DNA of 64,000 nucleotides from Apostichopus japonicus (taxonomy: Eukaryota; Echinodermata; Holothuroidea; Aspidochirotida; Stichopodidae), in contig NC_092577.1 of the NCBI RefSeq assembly GCF_037975245.1, positions 8,903,013 to 8,967,012 on the forward strand, in the 5' to 3' direction. The position numbers and the translations under genes were made by a program. Positions 1-13,174 of this stretch are shown piece after piece (position 1 is the first letter of the stretch; each line of letters opens with the position of its first letter). A model generated the notes under the pieces. The model did no database searches. It was not told the origin of the DNA and saw nothing but the letters and a program-made list of their open reading frames with translations.

Positions 1-3000
1 CAAAGTTCTAAGATGGGGTTATGATTCTTCCTCCATAACCTTTATAAGTATTTAATTAGTGATAATAATCGGTATAATAATAATTAGATGTAATGATTAT
101 AACGTGTAATAATAGTACAGTTTTTAACTACTGATAATAACCATTTAATTAAGTAACAAATAAAACAGAACGCACATCAAAGTTCAAAAAGAGGAAGCTT
201 TGCTCCATTTGTACGATGGGGAGTATAGTTGGTTTTGTTCGAGAACATTTGGCTGTAAAACTGACTGATCCTAATTGACGTAATTGGTCAATGAGGTAAT
301 CTACACTGGTTGTCAACAAATAGATGAAGAACAGGAACTGAAGTTAAATTGTGTTAGCAATGAAACTTCTTGCACTAACGCGATAAGGTGTTCACGTAAT
401 TTGTGATTTTAAGCTTATTGATTGATTGATTGGGGAAGGGGTTGGGTGGGAATCTGGACACACTATCATATATGACGCCATGATCAATTGTCGGTGCGTA
501 AGATATGCATCACCAAATCAATCATGGCAACACTGGACTAGATGGGGAGGGAGCGGGTGGGGTTTGGCGTGGATAAGTTACATTATTTAGGTTGTACTGA
601 GGTCACATGTGGTTCAATATCTTACTATGAACATTGCCTCGCTAAAGTCAAATATAAATGAAGCAATTTTAACTCCTATCAATCCGTAAATCATTGTTTT
701 ACGAGAAGGATGTATCACGGGAAACGACAGTTGATCTATTTTCAGAGTGTCGTAGGAACGGGATGTGTGTGGACGGCTAATATGACCGGAACGATGGTGA
801 AATATGATCATGTTTGGTTAGATGAAAATAATTTACCATTTAATGACACTCTAAGTGGCATTTTTGTGTATACATTTGTAACTGCAATCTTCCCGACCAA
901 GCCATGTAATGTTAACTCATATGATAATATTATCAATGAATCTAACCATGTGGCTGTGGCCGTACAACTGCTGATAAGAAATATACTGTTTGAACCAATA
1001 ATGCACGAAAAAATACATTTGTGTTATCTGACACAAATTCAGTGTTATCTTTCTCTTCTTCATATACAAGCCTTCGCTCTGCATACATTTTAAACTATAG
1101 CATAATATATTAATTTAAATATCGGCTTAACAAGTAATTGTATTATTAATGTTATGATTAAACATGATGTTTTGAACATCCTCCGATGGTCAATCACCAC
1201 CTTAGCCCAAAAAGAAAAATTAGAATAATGTGAATTAGGAAAGACAATAGTCCTTGACTTTCTTGATAGAGGCGGAATTATTTAGTGCAGTCATTGTCTA
1301 TCATTTGTGTTGAATACAGAGAAACCAGAACAAAAACACATTCACATGTGACTCATTCCTTTCCGTAATTAAAGTAAATTAGTCATCATTTCCAGAAGAA
1401 AATCGTTTCTTGGAAACTAATTCAGAGCCAAAACCTAACTTGATATTACAACTGATTTAAACTAAGTATCAAACGAACTATGTTAATTTTCATTTGAAAT
1501 GTTTAAAGCACCACGTGCTATAGTCTTTACTGCTTTACTGCTTTTTCTCTTCGAAATTTATTGATCAACCTTCTAAATTGCATTTAATGATCAGAATTGA
1601 TTATTACACTATTTGAATATAAATTGCTGTCATGGTGAAAATGGAAATTACCAAGTTTATATTCTTTAGTACCACTATCAAATAATTTATGAAATATTTT
1701 AATCCATTTACTGGGATTAAACAACAAACATTTCGCATGCGCAAATTTAAAGCATTGATACTATAGTGTTATATAATCGAACCATCGATATTAGGAACTT
1801 GTTGAATATCAAGCTAAGCCGCAAATCAAAATCAGAGAGATCCTTATCACAAGAGTTCCATCATTGTTATCTATAAACATAACATACAGATCTGCGCGTC
1901 GCTAAGTTCCCGTATTCTAGCAAAGGCATACAAAGGCTTGTAACCACTTATTTCAGTTGACAGTAAATAATTTTCGAACGTTTATTTCCAGTTTAATGGT
2001 GATAGCAGTTAAAATGATTCAATTCCTGTTACGATTAATTAATTTAGTTTTCATCATTACAAATTATATTATAATTGTTAGATGTTAAGCTATGGTGTAT
2101 CAAGCAAAGTATGTCGGCCGTATTTTCACAGCGTTGTCAAATCTACGAAAAGTTATGTCGAAGTCTTCTCGCTGGTACCTTCGGTTCTATTTCTTTTACG
2201 TAACTCAATAAAATGACGGCTATTGCAAGCTTATCACCAATACTAAAAGAAGTTGCAGCACTTTAGGGTTGAGAACGTGACTGCTGGTGGAAGAGGATTG
2301 TATATAGCTATCAATGGTGTCAGTTTGACGTCATATTATCCGCATACTTTATAGTCTTCGCTTCCGAATTCTTCTTCTCTGGATGAAGTTCGTACCTATT
2401 TGATTATCTTTGGATATTTCTTGATAATTTCGCGTCACTATAGAAGGGTCGTCAAACCACTGTCCCGTTGACCTCCTCCTTATGTAAGTACACTCGTTAA
2501 CTTAATAACTTTAAAAACAGTAAGTCAAAAACCACAGGCTACATACTTGAAAGAAATTGTTACTTTTTGAACTTTAATTCTCACCCCAAATAGCGTAGAA
2601 TTAATTGTGGACTGGAACATGGTTTGTCCAATAGACCTATATTAGTTGTAAATAAGGTTTAACGATACTTTTAGAACTAACGATCAAGCTATTTGCTCAG
2701 CTGTTTATTACAGCCAACACTGTGCAAAAACGAAGAACCTATATATTAAATCTGTGGATTATGAAATGATGCTGTGTTAAACCCTTTTTCTTTACAAAGT
2801 GAAAGGCTTTTGGACGACAAAATTTAAGCTTAATTAGCATATTTGTTACATGAACCGTGGAGGTGATCGACGCATTAACGGATATGTGACCATAATATGT
2901 TTATTTACAAAAACTAATGTAACGTAAGTGTACAGTAAGACAATTGACCGTGGTATGAAAATGGACTTAAATTACTCCTGAAAGGATGAAATTAGACAAA

Positions 3001-3911
3001 AAGTGTAAGAGTTTGCATAATAATGAAGTACTGTTAACATTATGGGACACAGATCTATCTGTATTGGACTAAACGCTTCGACACTCGCTTCGACTCGCTA
3101 AGAACAACCAACTGGTTGTAAGTTTAACCATAAGTAGGTCTCGTAGTGTGTAAGTATTACGTAATAGTCAGAATGATACGAGTAAACAAACTCAAAATAC
3201 AGATGGCATCAAGTTTTCAGGAAGTGAATTAGAATGATTTAAATGCATTAAAGATAAACATGACGGCGGTGAGGTGGGGGGGTGGGGGATGGGGAACGAA
3301 CGCACATTTGTAATATCTAAAGAATTACTCTCTTTGATGTCCAAATACTTTATTTTTATAGTAATGAACGTTATATATCATTGTATACTGCTTTTGCGCG
3401 AAAGAGAGCTTTCAATGAATACATAAGCGTGGTCTCTCCGATAATAATTGTATTGTGGATTACAATGGAGCATCATAAAACAGACTTGGTATTAATGTAT
3501 ATAGTCAAGATCATGTTACAGCAATGCAAAAACGACGACTTTAAATATATTGACATTGATTAATGGTAATTTGGAGACAAATTAAAGTATTGAAAAACCG
3601 CCAGTAATGAAAATAAGAAACTAGTAATTTCATCCATGTGTTTATGTTTCTCTTACAAAAATGACCATTTTTTTATAACTTCGAAGTAACTATTTTCTAG
3701 ATCTTGACTAGGTTAAGCGAATAATATAGAGGAATCATATAATTCGCAAAAACATTATACCTCCGACCATGTTTGGGACGTTTTGTACGAGACATGGCAA
3801 ACTTTCGGATTTCCAAAGAGAAAATAAAAACATTCTTATTTTGATACAAAAACACCCAATCATCACCAAAAAGGTGAGACGAAAGACATGCAAAACATTA
3901 CAAAAGTTAAT
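1..3911. other. Upstream flank without a recognised gene
   Basis: AT-rich intergenic sequence. I found no exon with recognisable domain content on either strand. The only reading frame of note is listed separately at 710-1093. A short G-rich tract lies near 3270-3295, and the first 120 bases hold imperfect AT-rich repeats. No RNA gene was seen. Confidence 0.5.
710..1093 (+). other. Unrecognised 127-codon open reading frame
   Basis: An ATG-initiated frame of 127 codons with no stop. I do not recognise the product. There is no signal peptide, no clear membrane segment, no known motif, and no splice-site context suggesting an exon. It contains several N-x-S/T triplets in its first half (for example in NMT and NDT contexts), but these may be chance. 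The minus strand is also open over part of the region, which argues against strong coding bias. It could be a decayed fragment of a larger gene or simply random. Low confidence. Confidence 0.12.
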
Positions 3912-4055
3912 TGTAAAAGTACATATCTTTCTACATGTCAGAGACCATCGGCAACTGTCTATTAAGCAACATACCATGTTGTTTGTAAAAGTACATATCT
4001 TTCTACATTTCAGAGGCCATCGACAAACGTCTATTAAGCAACATACCATGTTGTG
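3912..4055. repeat. 72-bp tandem duplication (two copies)
   Basis: The block beginning TGTAAAAGTACATATC at 3912 is repeated at 3984 with about 90% identity, giving a 72-bp period. Because 72 is a multiple of three, both strands show duplicated 24-residue open stretches. They are repeat artefacts, not genes. Confidence 0.8.
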
Positions 4056-6479
4056 CACCCGTTACTCACACCCTTAAGTATTAGTGTGAGTCGTTAGCGT
4101 ACTACTGTACCTAGCCATGAATCATGGATTAACATGACGTCACATTTTGGCGTGCTATTTAGCTGTGCCGCCCTCTGTTCCTTTCACTATTATACAACTA
4201 AAATGAAAGACACGGCCGTGACTCCCTATCTTACCAATTCGTCACAATTGACCTTTAATATTTGCTATCATATAATAAAGTAAACCTATTCATTATCACT
4301 GGCTTATCTAACTAAACACTTATAAGGTAAGTTAACCTAGGCCCCGTTAAACATCAAGGTGGGTGGGCGTCACGGACAGAAGCTCTCCAAGTTTGTTAAC
4401 ATCGAGTCAAAGGCACCTTTACCCTATCCATAAAGTTCGTGCCACTGTAAGCGTTTAAAAAAGTCATATTTTTACTTGTTACAATATGAAAAAAAGCAAA
4501 CTCGACAATTAATCCTTTCGTCGAGATGTATCTTTTGAATCACTCGCCAACTCGAGAGAAAAAAAAATAGAAATTTGTCGTGCTGTCCCACCAGAACCTC
4601 CGTATATTTTTCATCAGTGTTTAAATAATAACTTATGTTAATGATCTAGAGAGAGGACAAACAAGGGGAGTGAGGAGAGTTCAACTGTTCTTGTAGTTTC
4701 CAATACTGCTGTATAGAAATGATATTAGGTACACGTGGATACTGTATATTGTTATAACATTCCTACACGCACGTTACGATAACGTGATTTGTGATTTTAA
4801 AATCAACTTGTCGACAGTAAATTCATCGTCTTAGCAAGCAATGCGTCTCTCCGTCTTTGAGACGGCTATATCGAAACGAAAGACGGCCGAATTTGAGTGG
4901 GACGGCTTTTGAGACGCCAATAAATGGCTCTGTCCAGCCTCACAATTTATCGTAACTAAAGCCTAACTCGGAGAACAAACATAATTTAAACTCACTCATA
5001 TGTCAAGCCGAAATGGTCCTCGTTGAAATAAAGTTATAACATTGGCTTATTGTTGCGGACAAATAAATTTACAAATCGAAATGAGAATATCGCCATTTAC
5101 CAAGTTAGGCCTAACGTTAGCGTCGCTACAGTGCATTGCCAAGGCAACGAACGCCGCGGGTTAGCCTTCCGTATTACAATAACTAGCTCACAGACGGTTA
5201 AAATTAATTGTGGCATGCTTTTGCTTTAGCTGGGCTTTGCAGTAGCAGCGCGAATCTTGCAATAGTTCTAACGATCATCGAGTTTAATCAATCTGGAGAA
5301 ACTATCACACAGTAAATACGCGCGTACCATGCATGGAGGGTCATGTGATGTGTTCCAGTGTGGTACTAATATATTACTCTCCCCATTAAGCATGATGATT
5401 TCACCCAACTAGTACGTACATGTGTATGCGTGCTTAGAGCAGCAGACGACACCCGTTACCTAGCAATAACCGTGCCTGTAGCTTAACGTGATACCTATAT
5501 TCCGTCGAGCAAAATTAGGCTCTGTTCCATGGAGAATTCCGTGGTTGCACTGAACTAAACATTTCCCCACAGCACCAAACGCTCACCCTTGACAACCTGG
5601 TTAAACTAGCTATCCCCGGCCTTATCTATTCTTTAATCTTAGTTAGTGTATGGGGCTTTGACAATGATCAGAACCATGATCTAAAACAATTAATAAATTT
5701 CTTTTATTGAGCGCGAGTCTATAAGACATTCTATAAATACAGTAGCTGTACCTCAACTTTAAGCAATCAACTATAGGCCTATTCAACCAGAATCATTTCA
5801 ACACTACGTTAGGCTAGTTATTGTAGAGATGTCTGCATTAACTGTAATTAACTAGCCCGATACCAGACTAAACATAGGCTATGTCACTGTTATGCAGTAG
5901 GCACTATCTGCATGTGTGTGCGGTTCAGTCAGGTCTACCGAGAACACTTTCTCTTAACTTCTGCAGAGTTAGCTAGTAAACACACTTAACATGATTTAAG
6001 ACGCCGTTCAGTTCACCAATCCTTTTCTACAAAAACTCGTTCTTGAAATACAATTCAGACATCGACATTTCCCGCTGCAAGACCAATGTATCTGTACTTG
6101 TTCTGTGCCAGCATGTCTAACGTTAGCATATTAGCACTATTTCGTAAGCCTGAAGTACCAGTACCTTCTTACGCCGTTAGTTCCCATGTCCGATTTGTCT
6201 TGGTGCAAATATTTCACGAAGTCACTAACACTATTCTCGAACTGCTACAGAGAAATATCAGTTTGGTACCAACCTGGAACACATCACATGACCCTACATG
6301 CATGGTACGCGCGCGCGCCCAATTAACATGAATCCTCCAGATTCATTAAACTCGATGCTCACGATCCCGCATAAATTTTGAAGCAGTGTGGGAGGGTCGC
6401 GCACAATCACCGGGAACTCCTTGCACAGTCACTGGCAAATTACGGCCTCCACTAATCAATTCCAGTACCAGCAAACAAT
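4056..6479. other. Gene-free intergenic stretch
   Basis: No gene recognised. The DNA is more CpG-containing than its surroundings in places, for example around 4850-4920 and 5150, and has an alternating GCGC run near 6310. It could hold regulatory sequence, but no promoter or exon can be supported. Confidence 0.4.
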
Positions 6480-6985
6480 AACCTAAAATCCCCACAAATC
6501 TCCGACTACATGGTAGCCTAACTTCATACTTAGTCAACATAGAAATCTAACCTAGCCATCTGTTTTTTTTTTCGCTCAAGTTGTGTCGCACACAAATAAA
6601 AATATCCATGAAAAACTGCAATCTTCGACCGCGTGTTAGCCTAACAACCACACTAAGTCAATGGGAAATGTAGCTTTACCATTGGTTTGCCCAAGAAGAA
6701 AAAAAAAACAATACTTTGCGTAGCTTTGTTTACATAATTTCCTAGCTGCCATCGTCGCGCGCATGGTAGCCGAACACCACACGTAGTCAACGGGAAAATC
6801 TAGCGTAATCATCTCTGTATTCGCTGAAATTGTGACGCAGTTAGCTAGAACTAAAATATCCATGAAATACTGCAGCCTTCGACTACATGTTAGCCTAACT
6901 ACCACACTAAGTCAATGGGAAATGCAGCCTAACCATCGGTTTGCAAAAAAAAAAATTCAATTTTCTGGAAATTGGCAGTTGTTTG
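6480..6985. repeat. Tandem repeat, about 127 bp, four copies
   Basis: Four diverged units begin near 6497, 6625, 6753 and 6878. Each starts with a TCGAC-like block followed by GTTAGCCTAAC or GGTAGCC, then CACACTAAGTCAATGGGAAA, and most end in a poly-A or poly-T tract. Alternate units share the ATATCCATGAAA block, which suggests a two-unit (about 253-bp) higher-order duplication. No coding function is seen. Confidence 0.7.
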
Positions 6986-8919
6986 GAAGGTATATGCTAT
7001 GTCTTCAAGAGTGAATGTTGTATATTACGTACACCGTTGCTGTGGCGATTGATTGAGGTTTTAAATTCCATTACTTTTCAGCGGTATCATGGTTTTGGTA
7101 TTTGGTGGTGAGTGATTTTATCCACACACGAAAAAACACATGATTTAAGGAAAGGGCACCTTCAGCGGAAGTAAAACTGTGTTTCTATTTCAGTTGATGC
7201 ATGGGTTATTGATTTTTCGTCATATATTCGGTGGCTTTACGATATTTGTTAAACGATCGCAACTGTGCTTACTTTATCCTTACAACCATTTCCGTAAACA
7301 GCATATTGAACTTTGGTAAAGAGCCTCCTTAAACCTTAAAAAAGCCCACGTTAATACATTAACAGAGGCGTTTTTAACTTTTCATTTTCCAAAATAGCCC
7401 CCCAAAGCCAAATCTTAATTCCTACCCTGCAGGGGGTGTTTCGCGTGTAAATCAAATTTCCTCACAAAAAAAGAACAGGAAAATGACCGAACACGTAGGC
7501 TATCACATGCTCTATGATCACACGCACAGAGCGCGTCGGTTGGATTTAACTTGCTGTTTTGTGAATAATTTGTCAGCATCAATAAACAAGTTTAAAAGAA
7601 CTTGCTGTTGTTAGTTACATTTTCAGCATTAACCCTGTAAGCCTAACCACCCATATAAAAAAGTTCTGCATCAATTTGTTGCAACGACGATATACCCGTT
7701 CAAAATTACCCGTAGCTTTTCGTACATATATTTAGATGTTTGGAATTGGTTAAGACATATTTAGCACACTAGTACTGTATGATCTACTTTGATCGAAGTT
7801 TTCTGTGAAGGCATTAATCTATAACATCGCACAGTGAAAGTTTCGTACAGGGTGCATCACACATGCGCTGTAGGCCTATATGTATTATAACTCTGTACAC
7901 AGTGCAGTGACGGAAATATATCATACTAAACACTATACTGTTTTGCGTATATTCACTCAAGACTCGTGAACTCGCGTCGTGAAGCTGCTTTTAGTGTAGG
8001 CCTACCCATTCCACGAAACGAATTCTGATTTCAATAGAACGGCTCACGAATCGTGGATCACGTAAACACGAACCATATAAAATGTAGCGTATATGTATCA
8101 TAAGTGAGGTCAACATATCATCCAAGCATTACAAGTAAAGTTAGGGCGTTTGAAGGGAAACCCCTTAACTAGACTCAATCAAGTGCCAGTGTGTAACTCA
8201 GTATATGTCTGTGAACTCCCAAGCGATGGTCATTATTGATGCTGACGTCACGACCAATCTGATTGGCTGAAAACTCCGTAATTGCAAACCTGTTTGGGAA
8301 AAACAAATTCGCTCCCGGCCAACAAAAATTAAACCCTCTCGTTAAGCCATTATGCGGTTTTACCAGGCAGTGAACAACAGCACGTAATTCATTATTGGCA
8401 ATGATTTGGGTTCCACCGAAAATGGTATGTACGGATTTTAGGAGATTTCTATGTTATTATGTGACATCTGATAAATATAGTGACATGGATAGCTTTATTT
8501 CAGTCAATTTGGGGCTACACGTTATACAGGACAATGTGTAGTTTGATACATAAATATCGTAGTAATTCCAAACGTGATTATTCCTACTGTTTAAAGATCA
8601 CCAGTGTTGCCTTCAGACGAGGTAAATATTATTTTAAAGTTCATTATTGGGGTAAGTTCTAATCTTTTCTTGCAAACTATTCACAATGATCATGCGTGAG
8701 GGAGTAGAATATATTCTACTGTGTGTATAATGTTAAAATGATAAAAACTGACAAAAATGGACTTTGACTACAAGAACCGATTATACACCGTATGTATATG
8801 CAAATGCTTTCATCGACGCCATCTTTGATACTTGCTGGATGTTTCCTTTGCATGGAGTTATCGTGATTACTATATGTTTTGTCACTGAATCCGCTCAAAC
8901 TCGACCTGATAATATCAGC
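6986..8919. other. Intergenic region upstream of NLR gene A
   Basis: No exon recognised. This interval should hold the promoter and 5' untranslated sequence of NLR gene A, but no TATA box or initiator can be assigned with confidence. A CCTGCAGGG block lies near 7427; similar blocks occur elsewhere, for example near 36220. Confidence 0.4.
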
Positions 8920-8944
8920 ATGGCTGCTGCAGTTACGGCTGATG
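8920..8944 (+). CDS. NLR gene A, candidate first coding exon
   Basis: A 25-base exon encodes MAAAVTAD plus one base of the next codon, followed by a strong GTGAGT donor. The start codon is in good context, with A at -3 and G at +4. The donor is phase 1, and the NACHT exon begins with two bases that complete GAC, so splicing gives MAAAVTAD-D-RMEQFK. The upstream frame is also open, so the true start could differ. NLR gene B has candidate first exons with the same phase and similar length, which supports the arrangement. Identification rests on splice logic only, because the peptide is too short for homology. Confidence 0.42.
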
Positions 8945-8999
8945 GTGAGTATTTTAATGGGAAATATGACACATAATATAGAGCTAGGTCTATAACTGC

Positions 9000-9268
9000 A
9001 TTATGCTATTATGAGTAGCAGGAACCAGGAGTAACAGATAGATAGTACCGTGCATATGATGGAAATATATGCATTGTAACGAGTAGTAGAACAATGAATT
9101 AGTGACAGATATTATATACTAATATATAATATACATTATTATGAACAGCAGAACCAGAGACATAATAATCGGTATTACATATGATGAAATTATATTCATT
9201 ATAACGAGAAGTAAGAGCAAGGAATAACAAATTAGTGTTATATTGTATGGAATTATATTTATTATTAT
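9000..9268. repeat. 127-bp tandem array, left part (interrupted by a LINE)
   Basis: Units start near 9007, 9135 and 9262 with the motif ATTATTATGAACAG or a close variant, and contain CATTATAACGAG about 60 bases later. The array resumes after the retrotransposon at 10546. Confidence 0.7.
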
Positions 9269-10545
9269 GAACAGTGTTTTAGGACCTAACAAGACCTTTG
9301 ATACAGTCAACCATGAGATTCTTCTGCATAAATTATCATATTATGGGATACGGGATAATGAGGTGGCCTGGTTCTCAAATTACTTGACAAATAGAGAACA
9401 AACTACTATTATTTATGGGGTTAAATCTGATGCAAGACCTGTTACAATTGGTGTTCCCCAGGGATCCATATTAGGTCCACTTTTATTTATCGTTTTATTA
9501 TCGACCTTTCCTACTGTAGTTTCGAATTATTAGGTTTTTTCTTTATGCCGATGATATTGCCATCATATCAAGTTCAAAATACGAATTAGATATTGAAAGG
9601 GTCATAAATTTGGACCTGAAACATGTTTCTGATTGAATGAACACTTATAAGCTCACACTAAATGCTTTTAAAACCAAGGGTATGACATTTGGCTATTCTC
9701 AAATTATATAAAAAAATGTTAATTCCCTCACTGTAAAGCTTGAAATTGATATTCTTGAAAATGTGTTTTTCTTCAAATACCTTGTAATGTTGTACGACCC
9801 CTATTTTAAATGAGAAAAACATATTGACAAGATTACTGTAAAAATATCACAGAAACTGGGTATTCTAAAAATACTTAGTTGGTGTGTTGATCAGCATACA
9901 TGTAATACCCCATATTGATTATTGTTCTGCCGTTTGGACTACGGCGACGAAAAAATTGGTTGACCGGGTTCAGTTCTTCAAAATCATGCAGCTAGATTAG
10001 TCCTGGGGTGCAAGTTTCAGGGTGTGCATGTTACAGTAATTTTTACTTAATTGAGGTGGCTAAATGTCCGTCAACGTGCATTATCTTTCAGGAATATTCT
10101 AATGTATAGATGTGTCCACGGCCTGTCTCCAGGTTACCTTACTGATAATACTATTCTACTGAGATATAGCCTTTAGTACAGAACTAGATCTAGCTGCTCT
10201 AATACTGTTTAACTTGCTCCTGTTAGATCTGGAAATGGTAAAAAGTCCTTAAACTTCCTGGAGGCAGGTCGTTGCCGCAGTCTACCCCAAATTTTAAATG
10301 CTTGCCAAATGTTAATATTTTTAAACGCAATATGAAGACTAATATAGTTTAGATGTCTGATATTTGTTTGTCTATCTTTTTTGCCGTCCTTTTTGTGCTT
10401 TTGGATGTTTACCGTTTTTCTACTGCATGATATTGTATATTTATCTTGTATTGAGTGCTCCTCTGAAAAGCAGTGCTTCTGCACTGAGCAGGACTTATTA
10501 ATAATTATAGATGACAATAAAATAACATTTCAAAAAATAATAATA
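9269..10545 (+). mobile_element. Truncated, decayed non-LTR retrotransposon (reverse transcriptase part)
   Basis: The reading frame from about 9269 to 9533 encodes the palm of a LINE reverse transcriptase: a TFDTVNHEILLHKL block (motif A region), then GVPQGSILGPLLF (block with the conserved PQGS). The catalytic YADD motif follows at 9544 in another frame, so there is a frameshift between 9500 and 9544 near a T-run. Downstream, about 9600-10310, the thumb and C-terminal region can be followed through several stops and shifts, including LNVRQRALSFRNILMYR. The 5' end (endonuclease and ORF1) is missing, as is usual for truncated LINEs. The sequence fits the jockey/CR1-like group; the exact clade needs a search. 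It sits inside a tandem array in intron 1 of NLR gene A and is inactive. Confidence 0.88.
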
Positions 10546-10690
10546 GTGATATAGTGATCGGGTTTACATACTATGGAATATTATTCATTATAACGAGTAC
10601 CAGGAAAAAGGAATAAAATATAGGTTTGGCATATAGTATGGAATTATATGTATTATTATGATCAGCATCATCAATGAATTAAAGACAGAT
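10546..10690. repeat. 127-bp tandem array, right part
   Basis: The array found at 9000-9268 continues here: TATTCATTATAACGAGTACCAGGAA and ATTATTATGATCAGCA match left-side units. This shows that the retrotransposon landed in a pre-existing array. Confidence 0.65.
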
Positions 10691-11660
10691 GTTACATAAA
10701 TATCTCTGATTCGTTGTTTTCACCTAAATTGACTCAGGTGGACTTAACTTTACAACTGACTCAATGGAATCCATAGATTACATCTAAAACTCGGCACCAG
10801 TGAGTCCAACGAATATAAGGAACATTTATAATTGACATAAAATCAAAGGAAGAAGATGGGTAGGAGGATGCAGCCGCTGCGTCCGATCCGCTAGTAACAC
10901 CAAACTTGGAAGAGGGCATACTTAAAAGTAGGTTTAGATTTACAGATGAACAAATCCATTGGGCAGTCTCCCTGATATCCATCCATAGTTTGACGAAGAA
11001 TTAGTACATGTATTGTATAAGGCTTTACAAAAGCTCGATGTACTTCTGGTGAGGGCCACACTTCTCCTATAGTTACGCCACCCCCCCCCCCTCCCTCCTC
11101 AGTAGTTGTTCACATTTACCTTCCATAAGTGTACGTTCAATCACAATCTTATTATTGTTATTTTGTTGGCTCCTACCCTTATTCAAATTAATGTTAGGGT
11201 TTATACATAAGCATTAATCCATGTCTGCAAAGCAATGTACAATGACTGACACATTGCTGCGAGACCTGTATAACAGTGGTTATATGTGGATGGAAATTGG
11301 TAGTACTGATCCTATTCTGAACAGATATTCGGTTCTAAACATTTATAAAGGACACATTATCCCGTTAGGGCATTACAACAGTACAAATGTCACATAAGGA
11401 AAACAGTAAAGTAAATGTTATGAACCTTCTGTATCGGCTAAGTGGTACCCTTTGCACAAACCAACTAGTTAAAACGTCCCGACCACCCCCCTCTCCCTCC
11501 TCATTGTATACGTTTTTTTTCTTTTCTCCCCGAACAGACATGATAATGTAGGCCTAAAAGAACCTACTCTGTTATTTCATATCCAGGTGTTCATATGAAA
11601 TGTATAATTTTATTTTCTACGGTGATATGTTTTTATTTTCTTCTTTAATTTTTCTCTCAG
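10691..11660. other. Rest of NLR gene A intron 1
   Basis: No exon recognised. It contains C-rich tracts near 11080-11100 and 11485-11500 and ends in a T-rich polypyrimidine tract with the acceptor TTTCTCTCAG. Confidence 0.5.
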
Positions 11661-13174
11661 ACCGTATGGAGCAATTCAAAGCAGAGCTAAAAACGGAATA
11701 TGAATATTCATATCGTTCCACTCGACCAATCCCTTTCTTAGAGAAACAATACTCAGTCCAACGTTTGTTTCTTGAGGGAGGAGTAGAATATCTCTCTAAA
11801 GATCACACTAAACCACAACATCGCGGGCAGCAACTAGATTCTTACAAAGCAATTTTTAACAAAAATGAAATGGAAGATTACCGATGGATTATTGAAGGTG
11901 AACCAGGGTCCGGTAAATCATTCCTAACCTTACAACTCATGTATGAGTGGTGTGCTAATGACGGGGAATCCTGTCTGTGTGACGTAGACATATTGATTGT
12001 AGTGAAGATGAGACAATTATCAGGTGTGTCGTCTATTTATGAGGCTATTAAACGTTTCGTTTTATCCAAAGACTCTACATTTTCTATCGATGATATTGAA
12101 GAAATACTTAGTGAAGCAGAAACCTCTTTAGTGATTGTGCTAGATGGGATTGACGAGTACCCTCACCGCAGCCTATCAAATCATTTCATGAATATCATCA
12201 AGAAAATAATCTTAGCAAAATGTAAACTCATTGTTACAACACGATCAGGTAAAATACCTCAAGAATGTGTTGATTGGACTAACAGTGTAAGATTAACGGG
12301 ATTGAGTACTGAAATACGTACGTGACGTATTAGCATCAGGTAATGATGATGAAACACTGAATGTTATCAAGGAATGGCTTCCAAGTACTTCAATCCTATA
12401 TGAATTCTTTCAGATCCCTCTAATCTTTGTTACGTATGCTCACCTCTCTCATGAGACTGAAAGTGAACTATTGCATTGTACCTCCATATCCAGTTTCTTC
12501 AGTCACGTGATCAGCTCTCTTCATAGTCATTTTGATAATAAGATGGAATATGCAAATATGGACAGCGGCTTTGTAACAAGTGAGAAACACAACCAGGACT
12601 TTAATAGACTTTCGTTTCAGGGTCTTCAGTTACAATCAGAAAGTCTTCAGTGGAAGAAAGATTTACTCATCAAAGAGATTGGAGAATCTTTCATTGAAAC
12701 TTTCGTATGCATTGGGATATTACGAGAGGAGGAAAGAATATCAAACCAGACTGAAGAAACTCTATCAAATTCTGAAGTCATTAAAATTATCCAATTTTAT
12801 CACAACCTTTACTGTGATTGGTACGCTGCTCATAATTTGGCTGACGTCATCGCTAAGGTTGATGATCCCGATATTAAGTCTGATAGAGACGAAGGATTCG
12901 GAATACTAGAGGACCTTTTTCCTTCCAGTACCTTTACCGATTTGCGTGTGGCTTAAATCCTGCATGTGCAAAACACATATTAGATTACCTGAGCCATGTA
13001 GAATGTGGAGATGTCTTTGTGATGTTGTGTTTACTTGAACAACGTGGAAAGGTAGATGGCATTAAAGACAATCTGAGGGAAATCTGTTCCAGAACATTAC
13101 AGATGAGGAATCAATATACTAGGGTGATACAGAGATCTGTTTTACAAGTGATAAACATCGCTGCTAGAGAAAAG
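11661..13174 (+). CDS. NLR gene A, NACHT exon (two frameshifts)
   Basis: The main exon encodes a short lead segment (RMEQFKAELKTEY... to LFLEGGVEYL), then the NACHT NTPase. The Walker A/P-loop GEPGSGKS is at about 11900, Walker B LVIVLDGIDEYP near 12130-12165, and a sensor-1-like LIVTTRSG near 12230. After that come the helical NACHT-associated regions, with FYHNLYCDWYAAHNLADV near 12800 and QYLYRFACGLNPACAKHI from 12926. The first frame runs to 12325. Homology to gene B then moves to another frame (RDVLASG onwards) until about 12920, and returns to the first frame from 12926. The shifts lie at 12300-12325 and in the CCTTTTTCCTTCC run at 12914-12926. The exon ends AAG with donor GTATAG. Full-length homology with 28674-30193 fixes both boundaries and the phase. 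Confidence 0.9.

Noticed and set aside
3735-4077. Overlapping plus and minus frames of over 100 codons
   Set aside because: They are generated by a 72-bp tandem duplication whose period is a multiple of three.
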